Source: JANMDU01 sp043777675 (GTDB taxonomy: Bacteria > Pseudomonadota > Gammaproteobacteria > Burkholderiales > Burkholderiaceae_C). Taken from it: a stretch of 64,000 bases of DNA. The notes beneath the pieces are model-generated. The model was not told where the DNA came from, did not search any database, and saw only the letters and a program-made list of their open reading frames with translations. A program made the position numbers and the translations under genes. Below are positions 50,328-58,171 of the stretch, one piece after another. The stretch covers positions 124,001-188,000 of the forward strand of contig JAYWHR010000061.1 of the NCBI GenBank assembly GCA_043777675.1, in the 5' to 3' direction. Each line of letters starts with the position of its first letter. Position 1 is the stretch's first letter.

Positions 50328-53107
50328 ACCACAATGTTAACCAATCGTCCGGGCACTAGAATAATTTTCTTCGGCGTTGCACCCGCAGCAGCTTTTTGAA
50401 AGGCTTCGCTGGCAAGCGCCGCGGCTTCGATCTGCTCTTTGCATGCACCAGCGGCCACGCGAATCGAGCCGCGCAGCTTACCAGCGACTTGCAGCATCAG
50501 CTCCATTTCATCTTGTACCAAGGCTTGTGTATCCACCTGCGGCCAATGCGCATCGAGCAAATCACCATGTGCTTTCGCATAGCCCAGCTCTTGCCATAGC
50601 GCATGCGCCAAATGCGGTGTCGCTGGATAGAGCACGCGCAGCAAGATGCCAAAGCCTTCTTGCAACACCAGCATGTCGCTTTTCGCAGCCACTTGCGTGC
50701 CTTCATCGGTTTTAAAACCATCGAGTGCATTGAGCAATTTCATCGCACCCGAGACCACCGTGTTGTACTGCATACGCTCATAGTCGTAGCTGATTTGCTT
50801 GAGCACGGTATGAACTTCTAAGCGTAATGTTTTTGCATTTTTACTGATATTTTTAAGATCAAATGAGCCATTAGCCGGCATAGAATGTGCGTAAAGTGCT
50901 ATTGAATTAATAGTATTTAATTTATGGCCATAGCCCCAAACACGCTTGAGGAAACGGTAGCTGCCTTCCACCGCGCCATCGTTCCATTCCAATGTGGCCT
51001 CCGGTGGTGCGGTAAACATCGTGTACAGCCGTGCCGTATCCGCGCCATATTTGTTGATCAGTTCCTGCGGATCAATGCCGTTGTTTTTGCTCTTGCTCAT
51101 CGTGCCTACGCCTTCGTAGGTGATGGCTGTGCCGGCTGGCAAGTGCTCGCCTGCGTAGTCTACGGCGTGCTTTAACTTTGCGCCTGTGATCTTGCCAGCT
51201 TCATCGTGAACGTGCTCCACATCGTGCGGCCAGAAATATTCCTTGCCGCCTTTTTCGTTTTTGCGCGAGTAGATGTGGTTGAGCACCATGCCTTGGCATA
51301 GCAGCTTGGTAAACGGCTCGTCCATGCGCACCAAATGCATATCGCGCATCACCTTCGTCCAGAAGCGGGCGTAGAGCAAATGCAGGATGGCATGCTCGAT
51401 GCCACCGATGTATTGATCCATGCCGGCGGCGCTTGCGCCGTTGGCTTTCGCGGGCATCCAGTAATTGACGGAATCATTCGTCATCACAGCGCTGTCTTTT
51501 TGGTCTTGCTGCGGCAGGCAATAGCGGATGAAATACCAAGATGAATCCACAAACGTATCCATCGTGTCGGTCTCGCGCCGCGCATCTGCGCCGCAAATTG
51601 GGCATGTCGCGCCTTTGTGAAAGCCTTCATGCTTAGCCAGCGGATTTCCCGAGCCATCGGGAATGCAATCTTCGGGTAGCTTCACGGGAAGCTGCGACAG
51701 CGGAACAGGTTGCGCGCCATGCTCTGGGCAATGCACGATAGGAATTGGCGTGCCCCAATAGCGCTGGCGGCTGATGCCCCAATCGCGCAGGCGCCACGTG
51801 GTTTTTTTCTCGCCGAGATTAATAGTTGCGAGATCCGCCGCTACCAAATCAACGCAAGCTTTGAATTTCAAACCATCGTATTTGCCGGAGTTGATCGCGA
51901 TGCCTTCGCCTTTTTCTCCGTAGTGGTCTTGCCACGCATCGGCAGAAAAATCTTTCCCGGCCACCTCTACAACCTGTTTGATACTTAGGCTGTATTTCTT
52001 AGCAAACGAAAAATCGCGCTCATCATGAGCAGGCACGCCCATGACCGCACCATCGCCGTAGCTCATCAACACATAATTGCCGACCCAGACTTCTATTTGG
52101 GAACCCGTTAAAGGATGCGAGACAAACAAGCCGGTAGCCACGCCTTCTTTTTCTTTCACGGCCAGCTCAGCTTCCGTCGTGCCCCCAGTTTTGAGTGCTT
52201 CTATTTTTATAGCAAGATCGCTAGATAATTCGCCGGCTCGCATTGCTATTGGATGCTCAGGAGCAACTGCCACAAAGGTCACGCCCATGATCGTATCGGC
52301 GCGCGTGGTGAACACATACATCTTGCCGTCTTGCACCAGCTTGCCGTGCGCATCGGCAATAGCATGCGGAAAAGCGAAGCGCACACCTTCGGATTTGCCG
52401 AGCCAGTTTTCCTGCATCAAGCGCACTTTGTCGGGCCAGCCGGTCAGTGTCGCGTTGGGGTTGCCGATCTGGACATGATCGAGCAGCTCTTGCGCGTAAT
52501 CGGTGATTTTCAGGTAATAGCCTGGAATCTCGCGCTTCTCCACAGTCGCGCCCGTGCGCCAGCCTTTGCCGTCAATCACCTGCTCATTGGCGAGCACGGT
52601 TTGATCGACCGGATCCCAATTCACAATCTGAGTTTTGCGATACGCGATGCCCTTTTCCAGCATCTTCAAAAACAGCCACTGATTCCATTTGTAATAAGCC
52701 GGATCGCACGCCGCCATCTCGCGGCTCCAATCAATCGCCAGCCCCATGGCCTGCATCTGGCCTTTCATGTGCTCGATGTTGCTGTATGTCCACTTCGCGG
52801 GCGGCACTTTGTTTTTCATCGCCGCGTTTTCAGCCGGCAAGCCAAACGCATCCCAGCCCATGGGCATGAGCACATTGAAGCCCTTCATGCGCAGCTGGCG
52901 CGTGAGCATGTCGTTGATGGTGTAGTTGCGCACATGACCCATGTGCAGCTTGCCACTGGGATACGGCAGCATGGAGCAGGCGTAGTATTTGGGCTTTAAG
53001 TTGCCTTGAGCATCCTTGGCCTGCTCGTGCACGCGGTAAGCATCTTTTTCGCGCCAATGCGTCTGCGCGGCTTGCTCAATGGCGGTGTGATCGTATTTTT
53101 CTTGCAT
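50324..53107 (-). CDS. leuS: Leucyl-tRNA synthetase
   Basis: LeuRS charges tRNA-Leu. The 927-residue product is a complete class I synthetase: HIGH-type motif PYPSGKLHMGHVRNYTIND (about 48-66), the CP1 editing domain (about 225-420), zinc-type insertion, and KMSKS-type motif GVGTMSKSKNNGIDP (about 640-654), with the anticodon-binding and C-terminal domains. It is somewhat longer than E. coli LeuRS. Extra residues around 735-745 (LYAHSMPANG) match a repeat copy, and residues 290-300 match a weaker one without net length change. Confidence 0.97.
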   Translation of the reverse strand: MQEKYDHTAIEQAAQTHWREKDAYRVHEQAKDAQGNLKPKYYACSMLPYPSGKLHMGHVRNYTINDMLTRQLRMKGFNVLMPMGWDAFGLPAENAAMKNKVPPAKWTYSNIEHMKGQMQAMGLAIDWSREMAACDPAYYKWNQWLFLKMLEKGIAYRKTQIVNWDPVDQTVLANEQVIDGKGWRTGATVEKREIPGYYLKITDYAQELLDHVQIGNPNATLTGWPDKVRLMQENWLGKSEGVRFAFPHAIADAHGKLVQDGKMYVFTTRADTIMGVTFVAVAPEHPIAMRAGELSSDLAIKIEALKTGGTTEAELAVKEKEGVATGLFVSHPLTGSQIEVWVGNYVLMSYGDGAVMGVPAHDERDFSFAKKYSLSIKQVVEVAGKDFSADAWQDHYGEKGEGIAINSGKYDGLKFKACVDLVAADLATINLGEKKTTWRLRDWGISRQRYWGTPIPIVHCPEHGAQPVPLSQLPVKLPEDCIPDGSGNPLAKHEGFHKGATCPICGADARRETDTMDTFVDSSWYFIRYCLPQQDQKDSAVMTNDSVNYWMPAKANGASAAGMDQYIGGIEHAILHLLYARFWTKVMRDMHLVRMDEPFTKLLCQGMVLNHIYSRKNEKGGKEYFWPHDVEHVHDEAGKITGAKLKHAVDYAGEHLPAGTAITYEGVGTMSKSKNNGIDPQELINKYGADTARLYTMFTAPPEATLEWNDGAVEGSYRFLKRVWGYGHKLNTINSIALYAHSMPANGSFDLKNISKNAKTLRLEVHTVLKQISYDYERMQYNTVVSGAMKLLNALDGFKTDEGTQVAAKSDMLVLQEGFGILLRVLYPATPHLAHALWQELGYAKAHGDLLDAHWPQVDTQALVQDEMELMLQVAGKLRGSIRVAAGACKEQIEAAALASEAFQKAAAGATPKKIILVPGRLVNIVV
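50872..50903 (-). repeat. 32-bp dispersed repeat, copy 17 (inside leuS)
   Basis: In repeat orientation the blocks are AATAGC / ACTTT / ACGCA / CATTCTATG / CCGGC / TA. Sense to leuS it encodes SIALYAHSMPAN, the same frame as both mnmE copies, in a surplus segment before the anticodon-binding domain. Confidence 0.85.
52208..52239 (+). repeat. 32-bp dispersed repeat, copy 18 (leuS editing domain; weak)
   Basis: Blocks are TATAGC / AAGAT / CGCTA / GATAATTCG / CCGGC / TC. Antisense to the repeat it encodes RAGELSSDLAIK, in the frame used by secD and the MBL lipoprotein. The GCGCA block is degenerate and the protein is not longer here, so it could be chance. Confidence 0.4.
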
Positions 53108-53127
53108 AACTAAAACTCAAAACTAAC

Positions 53128-53541
53128 TTATAAAAACGGATTCTTGATCGAGAGAGATCCGCCGCCAAACTGCGTAGGAATCTTCACATTCAAGCCGTGC
53201 TGCATATCTTCGGAATACACCACATCACAACGCATTCCAGCGGCAGCTGCGACGATATTCGCATCAAAAATATTGAACTGATACCGCTCTGCCAAATAAA
53301 CAGCAAGTTTATGGGTACTCAACGTGAGATCGCATACTTTGCAAATGCCTTGCAGCGTTTGGCTGATTTCTGCAATCTCCAACCAGGGCATTTTCCGCTT
53401 GCCACGCAACACATTGGCAAATTCATTGAGCACCTGAGCACTGATGACGCAATCACTTTCCAATAATTCTTCAACGCGCTCGGCAAATGGATGCTTGTCC
53501 ACCCAATACACCAACACATTGGTATCTAAAAAAACACTCAT
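53128..53541 (-). CDS. PIN-domain toxin (VapC-like ribonuclease)
   Basis: This 137-residue protein has the PIN fold: FLDTNVLVYWVDKH with the first catalytic Asp (about 6), SAQVLNEFANVL with the catalytic Glu (about 39) and FNIFDANIVAAAA with the third Asp (about 95). It is intact. PIN toxins cleave tRNA or other RNA when freed from the antitoxin. It overlaps the upstream antitoxin by 4 nt. The pair is wedged between exbD and leuS, genes I expect to be adjacent in relatives, so it is probably an insertion. Confidence 0.88.
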   Translation of the reverse strand: MSVFLDTNVLVYWVDKHPFAERVEELLESDCVISAQVLNEFANVLRGKRKMPWLEIAEISQTLQGICKVCDLTLSTHKLAVYLAERYQFNIFDANIVAAAAGMRCDVVYSEDMQHGLNVKIPTQFGGGSLSIKNPFL

Positions 53542-53807
53542 GGCGCGGTGTCTTCTATCGTGCGAGAGTTGGCCTCTTCGCGATTAAATTTCCAGCCTTC
53601 GGGCCAAGAGCCACGGTATTTGCGCATGGATTCGATCAGCTCTTTTTTCGTGGGCTCACGGCTGATTTCAATGGCGGGCATAGCAGTCTTGCCTTTTTTC
53701 TTGACAGGCCGCACTTCTAGCTCATCGCCCTCAGAAATGCCCAGCTCATGCACCAGCGCCATCGGCAGGCGCACGCCCAAACTGTTGCCCCATTTTGCGA
53801 CTTGCAT
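53538..53807 (-). CDS. AbrB/MazE-fold antitoxin
   Basis: This 89-residue protein begins MQVAKWGNSLGVRLPMALVH, the swapped-hairpin DNA-binding fold, followed by GISEGDELEV and an acidic/basic toxin-binding tail. The start at 53807 has GGAG upstream; a longer frame would run across the operator. It neutralises the PIN toxin encoded by the overlapping downstream gene and should repress the pair by binding the palindrome just upstream. Confidence 0.88.
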   Translation of the reverse strand: MQVAKWGNSLGVRLPMALVHELGISEGDELEVRPVKKKGKTAMPAIEISREPTKKELIESMRKYRGSWPEGWKFNREEANSRTIEDTAP

Positions 53808-53820
53808 GACAATCTCCGAA

Positions 53821-53849
53821 TGGATATACAAAACGTTATTGTATATCCA
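53821..53849. promoter_or_regulatory. Palindromic operator of the PIN/AbrB toxin-antitoxin pair
   Basis: TGGATATACAA (53821-53831) and TTGTATATCCA (53839-53849) are perfect inverted 11-mers separated by 7 nt. They sit 14 bp upstream of the antitoxin ATG, overlapping the expected promoter. This is the standard place for antitoxin autorepression. Confidence 0.8.
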
Positions 53850-53864
53850 AACCAGCTGTGACAA

Positions 53865-54305
53865 TCATGGTTTAGCAGGTGGGGCTTGGGGCGCTTGCGG
53901 GTTAGCTACGAAGCCAATCCGTGAGAGGCCGGCCTTTTGGGCAATGCCGATCACTTCAACAACTTTACCGTAGGGCACGGTTTCGTCAGAACGCAGTTGC
54001 ACTTCGGTGTCTTTGTTTTGGGTGGCCGTTTGTTTGAGGCTATCGGCCAGTGCGGAAAGCTCAATAGGCTGATCGCCGAGGAAGACTTTGGCAGATTTAT
54101 CGATGACGACCGTGACGAATTTCGGCGCTTCCGTAGGCTTGGCAGCATCGGTGCTCGGCAGATCAAGCTTGATGGAGCTGGCCAGAAGTGGCGCGGTGAT
54201 GATGAAGATCACGAGCAGCACGAGCATGACATCGACCAGCGGCGTAACATTGATTTCGCTCATGGGTTGGCTGCCCTTGCTGCGCTCGAGTTTGCCGAAG
54301 CTCAT
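53865..54305 (-). CDS. exbD: Biopolymer transport protein ExbD/TolR
   Basis: This 146-residue protein has a single membrane segment (about 22-41) preceded by SEINVTPLVDVMLVLLVIFI, which carries the proton-relay Asp, and a periplasmic domain. With ExbB it energises TonB-dependent uptake (or Tol function). It follows exbB by 3 bp in the dapB-exbB-exbD series. Confidence 0.93.
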   Translation of the reverse strand: MSFGKLERSKGSQPMSEINVTPLVDVMLVLLVIFIITAPLLASSIKLDLPSTDAAKPTEAPKFVTVVIDKSAKVFLGDQPIELSALADSLKQTATQNKDTEVQLRSDETVPYGKVVEVIGIAQKAGLSRIGFVANPQAPQAPPAKP

Positions 54306-54308
54306 GAC

Positions 54309-54956
54309 TTACTTCACAGAATGATGCGCAAGTAGCTCGCGCAGATCGCGGGCGAAGCCTTCTAGATCGGCTTCGATGCGGCCGATGTAGCGGCCAAAGA
54401 GGTTGAAGGCTAGCACAGCGGGAATGGCCACTGCCAAGCCCGCGGCCGTCATGATCAAGGCTTCGCCCACGGGGCCAGCAATTTTGTCAATCGTCACCTG
54501 GCCTGCGCCGACCAAGCCGACGAGCGCGTGATAGATACCCCAAACTGTACCGAGTAGACCGACGAAGGGCGCTGTGGAACCCACTGTAGCAAGCAAGATT
54601 TGGCCGAATTGCAACTTAAGCAACACGCCATGGAGTGCATCGCGCAAGAGGCGCGTGAGCTGCTGGGCTTTGTCACCTGCACCGGCGAGCGTGCCGATTG
54701 CATTCACCTGTGCGGCATCGATCAAGGGTAATACCAGGTGCTCTCGATCTAGCGCAGCAACACTTGCACGGCCTTGTGCAACATCGGCTGCCTGCCAAAA
54801 GCTGGCAACAGACTTTGCAACATCAGGCACAGCGCGCTTGATGATCCAGGCTTTCCAAAAAATGACCACCCAGCTCGCTATTGACATGGCCAACAGCAGC
54901 ACGGCAATGAATTTGCCAACACCATCACTTTGCTTGAGAAAATCCAGTGCTTCCAT
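54309..54956 (-). CDS. exbB: MotA/TolQ/ExbB proton channel family protein
   Basis: This 215-residue inner-membrane protein has three membrane segments (about 17-36, 111-133, 152-175). It has the family core TVGSTAPFVGLLGTVWGIYHAL and PVGEALIMTAAGLAVAIPAVLAFN, with conserved Thr residues lining the proton path. It pairs with the adjacent ExbD. It begins 2 bp after the dapB stop. Confidence 0.93.
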   Translation of the reverse strand: MEALDFLKQSDGVGKFIAVLLLAMSIASWVVIFWKAWIIKRAVPDVAKSVASFWQAADVAQGRASVAALDREHLVLPLIDAAQVNAIGTLAGAGDKAQQLTRLLRDALHGVLLKLQFGQILLATVGSTAPFVGLLGTVWGIYHALVGLVGAGQVTIDKIAGPVGEALIMTAAGLAVAIPAVLAFNLFGRYIGRIEADLEGFARDLRELLAHHSVK

Positions 54957-54958
54957 TT

Positions 54959-55777
54959 TTAGTGTTTTCCATTCAGTCCAAGCACGTCAAACATATCGTA
55001 CATGCCGTTTTTCTTGCCCGAAAGAAAGCGAACAGCGCGCAGTGCGCCTGCCGAATACGTGGCGCGGCTGGATGATTTATGCGTGATCTCAATGCGCTCG
55101 CCAATCCCCGCGAAAAGCACGGTATGGTCGCCCACGATATCGCCGCCGCGAATGGTGGAGAAGCCGATGGTGGAAGGATCACGCTCTCCGGTGTGGCCGT
55201 AGCGTTCATAGACGGCGCAATCTTTCAAATCGCGGCCCATAGATTCGGCGATCACTTCACCCATTTTCAAGGCCGTGCCAGAAGGTGCATCCACTTTATG
55301 GCGATGATGGGCTTCGATGATTTCGATGTCGTATCCGGTGGCCAGCGCTTTTGCGGCCATCTGCAACAGCTTTAAAGTGACGTTCACACCCACGCTCATA
55401 TTGGGCGCAATCAAGATGGCAATGTCTTTTGACGCGTCTTGCAATTGCTGTTTTTGTGCATCCGAAAAACCCGTCGTACCGATGACCATGCTAAGCCCAA
55501 GCTTTCGACATTCGGCTAAATGCGCCATCGTGCCCTCAGGCCGGGTGAAATCGATCAGCGCGTGGCAGCCTTTGAGAGCATGCGCTACGTCGGAGGTGAT
55601 CGTCACACCGCTGGCGGTGCCGAGGAAGCCGCTGGCATCCAAGCCGATGCCAGAGCTGCCCGGCATGTCAAGAGCGCCACCAAGAACGCAGTCGTCTGCC
55701 TGCGTGACGGCTTCAATCAGCATGCGCCCCATACGCCCGCCTGCACCGGTGATGCAAATTTTATGCGGCGTACTCAT
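54959..55777 (-). CDS. dapB: 4-hydroxy-tetrahydrodipicolinate reductase
   Basis: DapB reduces the dihydrodipicolinate precursor in lysine and diaminopimelate synthesis using NAD(P)H. The 272-residue product has the Rossmann motif ITGAGGRMGRMLIE (about 9-22), DFTRPEG, and the active-site motif EAHHRHKVDAPSGTALKMGE with the catalytic His pair and Lys. It overlaps the bamE stop by one base. Confidence 0.96.
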   Translation of the reverse strand: MSTPHKICITGAGGRMGRMLIEAVTQADDCVLGGALDMPGSSGIGLDASGFLGTASGVTITSDVAHALKGCHALIDFTRPEGTMAHLAECRKLGLSMVIGTTGFSDAQKQQLQDASKDIAILIAPNMSVGVNVTLKLLQMAAKALATGYDIEIIEAHHRHKVDAPSGTALKMGEVIAESMGRDLKDCAVYERYGHTGERDPSTIGFSTIRGGDIVGDHTVLFAGIGERIEITHKSSSRATYSAGALRAVRFLSGKKNGMYDMFDVLGLNGKH

Positions 55778-56322
55778 CAGCGGACGGCAGACTCTAAAGG
55801 TGGATAAACACGCGCCGGCGCACTCCCGCTGGCTGAGCTGCTGGTATTGGCTGCAGGATCTACTCTCACAGGAGCGGGTAGTTTGTCAGCAGGGATCACC
55901 AAAACCGGTACTTTCCCAAGCGGGCGACCCGCAGAGAGCGATGTCACAAACTCTTCTTCGGAAATCAGCTCATCGCTTTCCACTTTGGCTAACTCATCGC
56001 CTTTAAAAAACACAGTCAGCTTGCGCTGCTGCGGCTGTGCACTTTGGCGGCGAATGGTGAACACGAAATCCCAGCGATCAGCATGAAAAGCGCTGGTCAC
56101 CAAAGGAGAGCCCAAAATATCTTTGACCTGAGCACGGGGCATGCCGATTTGAAGCGCCTCTTTTTGCTCTTTCGAGATGAAGTTGCCTTGGACAACTTCT
56201 GCGCGGTAAGGCGTGATCAAACCAGCGACGCGACCGCTCGCGCCATCGAAGCTTGAGCAAGCCGATAGGCACAAGCCGGCAAGGGCTAAAGAAAGGAGGC
56301 GTGGGGCAAAATGGACTTGCAT
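55777..56322 (-). CDS. bamE: Outer membrane protein assembly factor BamE (SmpA/OmlA)
   Basis: BamE is a lipoprotein of the beta-barrel assembly machine. The 181-residue product has lipobox LSAC (cysteine about 21), then the conserved YRAEVVQGNFISKEQKEAL and GMPRAQVKDILGSPLV. The C-terminal extension (about 110-181) is Pro/Ala/Ser-rich and variable. It is divergent from fur, the conserved arrangement in these bacteria, and heads the bamE-dapB-exbB-exbD transcript. Confidence 0.93.
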   Translation of the reverse strand: MQVHFAPRLLSLALAGLCLSACSSFDGASGRVAGLITPYRAEVVQGNFISKEQKEALQIGMPRAQVKDILGSPLVTSAFHADRWDFVFTIRRQSAQPQQRKLTVFFKGDELAKVESDELISEEEFVTSLSAGRPLGKVPVLVIPADKLPAPVRVDPAANTSSSASGSAPARVYPPLESAVR

Positions 56323-56415
56323 TGAAAACGGGGCACTGGCGCAATAGGTGCACTAGGGCTATTGAGGGTTATGATCAACCCATTGTAGCGGCATGCCCAT
56401 ACCAACTCCCCGCCC

Positions 56416-56859
56416 ATGACAACGCTTGACGAACTGAAAAACACTGGCTTGAAGGCCACGCTCCCGCGCTTGAAAATCATGCAGATTTTCCAGGCGGGCG
56501 CCCAGCGCCACATGACGGCGGAAGACGTATACCGTGTGTTACTCAATGAGCGTACGGATATTGGCTTGGCGACCGTGTATCGCGTGCTGACACAATTTGA
56601 GCAAGCGGGGCTACTGACGCGAAGCAATTTCGAGAGCGGCAAAGCGGTCTATGAGCTCAACGAAGGCACGCACCATGATCATCTGGTTTGCCTTGATTGC
56701 GGCAAGGTGGAAGAGTTTCACGATCCTGAGATTGAAAAGCGCCAGACAGCTGTGGCCAAGCTCAAAGGTTTTGTGCTCGAAGAGCATGCGCTCTCGCTGT
56801 ATGCGCGCTGCACGAAGCCGGCCTGCCCGCATCGACCTGCAGCGGGTAAACCAGCTTGA
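56416..56859 (+). CDS. fur: Ferric uptake regulator Fur
   Basis: Fur is the iron-responsive repressor. The 147-residue product has a winged helix (KATLPRLKIMQIFQ, then MTAEDVYRVLLNERTDIGLATVYR), the His-rich metal site in HHDHLVCLDCGKVEEFHD and two CxxC-like pairs (CLDC and CTKPAC). It is full length and divergent from bamE. Confidence 0.96.
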   Translation: MTTLDELKNTGLKATLPRLKIMQIFQAGAQRHMTAEDVYRVLLNERTDIGLATVYRVLTQFEQAGLLTRSNFESGKAVYELNEGTHHDHLVCLDCGKVEEFHDPEIEKRQTAVAKLKGFVLEEHALSLYARCTKPACPHRPAAGKPA

Positions 56860-56880
56860 TTTCAAAGCGTTTTAGCCCAG

Positions 56881-56912
56881 TAGCCGGCGCAGAATATGCG
56901 CAGAGCGCTCAC
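56881..56912 (-). repeat. 32-bp dispersed repeat, copy 19 (GTGAGC subtype)
   Basis: In repeat orientation the blocks are GTGAGC / GCTCT / GCGCA / TATTCTGCG / CCGGC / TA, preceded by GCTATTAAATA. It shares that longer leader with the pncC copy at 57522. It lies between fur and pgpA. Confidence 0.87.
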
Positions 56913-56932
56913 TATTTAATAGCATTGATATC

Positions 56933-57481
56933 GTGAATATCGATTCCCCTGAGCTATCCCCATCGTTGTCTCCACCGATCCGCCCCAGCGTCTTGCGGCC
57001 CGGCGTGAGGTTTTTAACATCTCACGCTGCGCATTTCATTGCCCTAGGCGCGGGCTCGGGCCTCTCGCGGATCGCGCCCGGTACGGTGGGCACGCTCTGG
57101 GCTTGGGCTTCATTTATCGTGATGCAGTTGTATCTTTCCGAGGCACAAATCGGCGGTGTCATTTTGGTGTCGCTCTTCGTGGGCTGGTGGGCTTGCACTG
57201 TCACAGCCGCCAACTTGCGCGTGCTCGATCCCGGCGCGATTGTGTGGGACGAGGTGGTAGCGTTTTGGATTATTCTCTGGTTCGTCATGCCAGCAGGCTT
57301 CATGGCGCAGCTTGCGGCCTTTGTGCTGTTTCGCTTCTTCGATGCTGTCAAGCCCGGCCCCGTGGCTTGGGCAGATGAGCTATTTCATGGCTTTGGCTTG
57401 AAGGGCGGATTTGGGATCATGCTCGATGATTTAGTGGCAGCGGCTTGCACGCTGCTGGTGATTGCGCTGTGGCAGTTTTAA
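56933..57481 (+). CDS. pgpA: Phosphatidylglycerophosphatase A
   Basis: PgpA dephosphorylates phosphatidylglycerol phosphate in phospholipid synthesis. The 182-residue membrane protein has IALGAGSGLSRIAPGTVGTLWAW (split, about 35-57), WDEVVAFWIILWFVMP with catalytic acidic residues, and FRFFDAVKPGPVAWADE. The start is GTG at 56933. It is followed closely by pncC, and both are interleaved with repeat copies. Confidence 0.93.
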   Translation: MNIDSPELSPSLSPPIRPSVLRPGVRFLTSHAAHFIALGAGSGLSRIAPGTVGTLWAWASFIVMQLYLSEAQIGGVILVSLFVGWWACTVTAANLRVLDPGAIVWDEVVAFWIILWFVMPAGFMAQLAAFVLFRFFDAVKPGPVAWADELFHGFGLKGGFGIMLDDLVAAACTLLVIALWQF

Positions 57482-57508
57482 AGAATTAAAGAACTGAGCG
57501 CTAATAAA

Positions 57509-58021
57509 ATGCTATTAAATAGTGAGCATACTACGCAGTATTTATGCCGGCTATTAGCCGATTTGCTCCTAAGAATCGAGTTAAAACTAGTCACCGCTGA
57601 GAGCTGCACAGGCGGCATGATTGCGGCAGCTTGCACGGATCTTGCCGGGTCATCCAATTGGTTTGAGCGCGGTTTCGTCACATACTCTAACGAAGCGAAA
57701 ACCGATATGCTGGGCGTGGATGCGGCTTTGATCCTAGCGCATGGCGCTGTGAGCGAGGCCGTCGCCCGCGCGATGGCTTTTGGTGCCATCCGCCACAGCG
57801 CAGCACAGGTGAGCATCGCCGTCACAGGCGTGGCCGGGCCCACAGGGGGCAGCACTTCAAAGCCAGTAGGCACAGTTTGGTTTGGCTGGTGCGTGCAAGG
57901 CCAGTTGCACAGCGAAATGATGCGCTTCGATGGTGATCGAGCGGCTGTGCGCTCACAGACTGTGGTGCACGCTTTAAAGCGAATTTTGGATCTGGTGTCC
58001 GCCGTCGAGTCATTTAGCTGA
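57509..58021 (+). CDS. pncC: Nicotinamide-nucleotide amidohydrolase PncC (CinA C-terminal family)
   Basis: PncC deamidates nicotinamide mononucleotide in NAD salvage. The 170-residue product has TAESCTGGMIAAACTDLAGSS, FVTYSNEAKTDMLGV and VTGVAGPTGGS, all diagnostic. The first 15 codons from the ATG at 57509 are repeat sequence (copy at 57522) encoding NSEHTTQYLCRL. The alternative start is TTG at 57563, which would remove them. A normal PncC begins only a few residues before the LxLVTAESCTGG motif, so the repeat-derived start may be an extension. Confidence 0.9.
   Translation: MLLNSEHTTQYLCRLLADLLLRIELKLVTAESCTGGMIAAACTDLAGSSNWFERGFVTYSNEAKTDMLGVDAALILAHGAVSEAVARAMAFGAIRHSAAQVSIAVTGVAGPTGGSTSKPVGTVWFGWCVQGQLHSEMMRFDGDRAAVRSQTVVHALKRILDLVSAVESFS
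57522..57553 (+). repeat. 32-bp dispersed repeat, copy 20 (5' end of pncC)
   Basis: Blocks are GTGAGC / ATACT / ACGCA / GTATTTATG / CCGGC / TA, with the same GCTATTAAATA leader as copy 19. If the ATG at 57509 is used, it encodes SEHTTQYLCRL, in the frame used by the M48 copy. Confidence 0.88.
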
Positions 58022-58129
58022 TCATTTGCTAGGCGCGATCCGCTCGCCTGCCCTAGAAAGTCGTCGTTTTTTCAGTCGCATCTTAGAGCGGGTCAGCACA
58101 GTTGGCACGCCGCTATTCGCTATCGATTC

Positions 58130-58161
58130 AGCAGCATTGAACGCAATAAATACGCCGGCAA
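58130..58161 (+). repeat. 32-bp dispersed repeat, copy 21
   Basis: Blocks are AGCAGC / ATTGA / ACGCA / ATAAATACG / CCGGC / AA. It lies between convergent pncC and the MBL-fold lipoprotein gene. Confidence 0.78.
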
Positions 58162-58171
58162 AGCATCTAAA

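Noticed and set aside
51400..51450. Surplus residues AKANGASAAG in LeuRS as another repeat insertion
   Set aside because: The DNA shows only a GCCGGC and not the other blocks; variable loops of this kind are known at this point of LeuRS.
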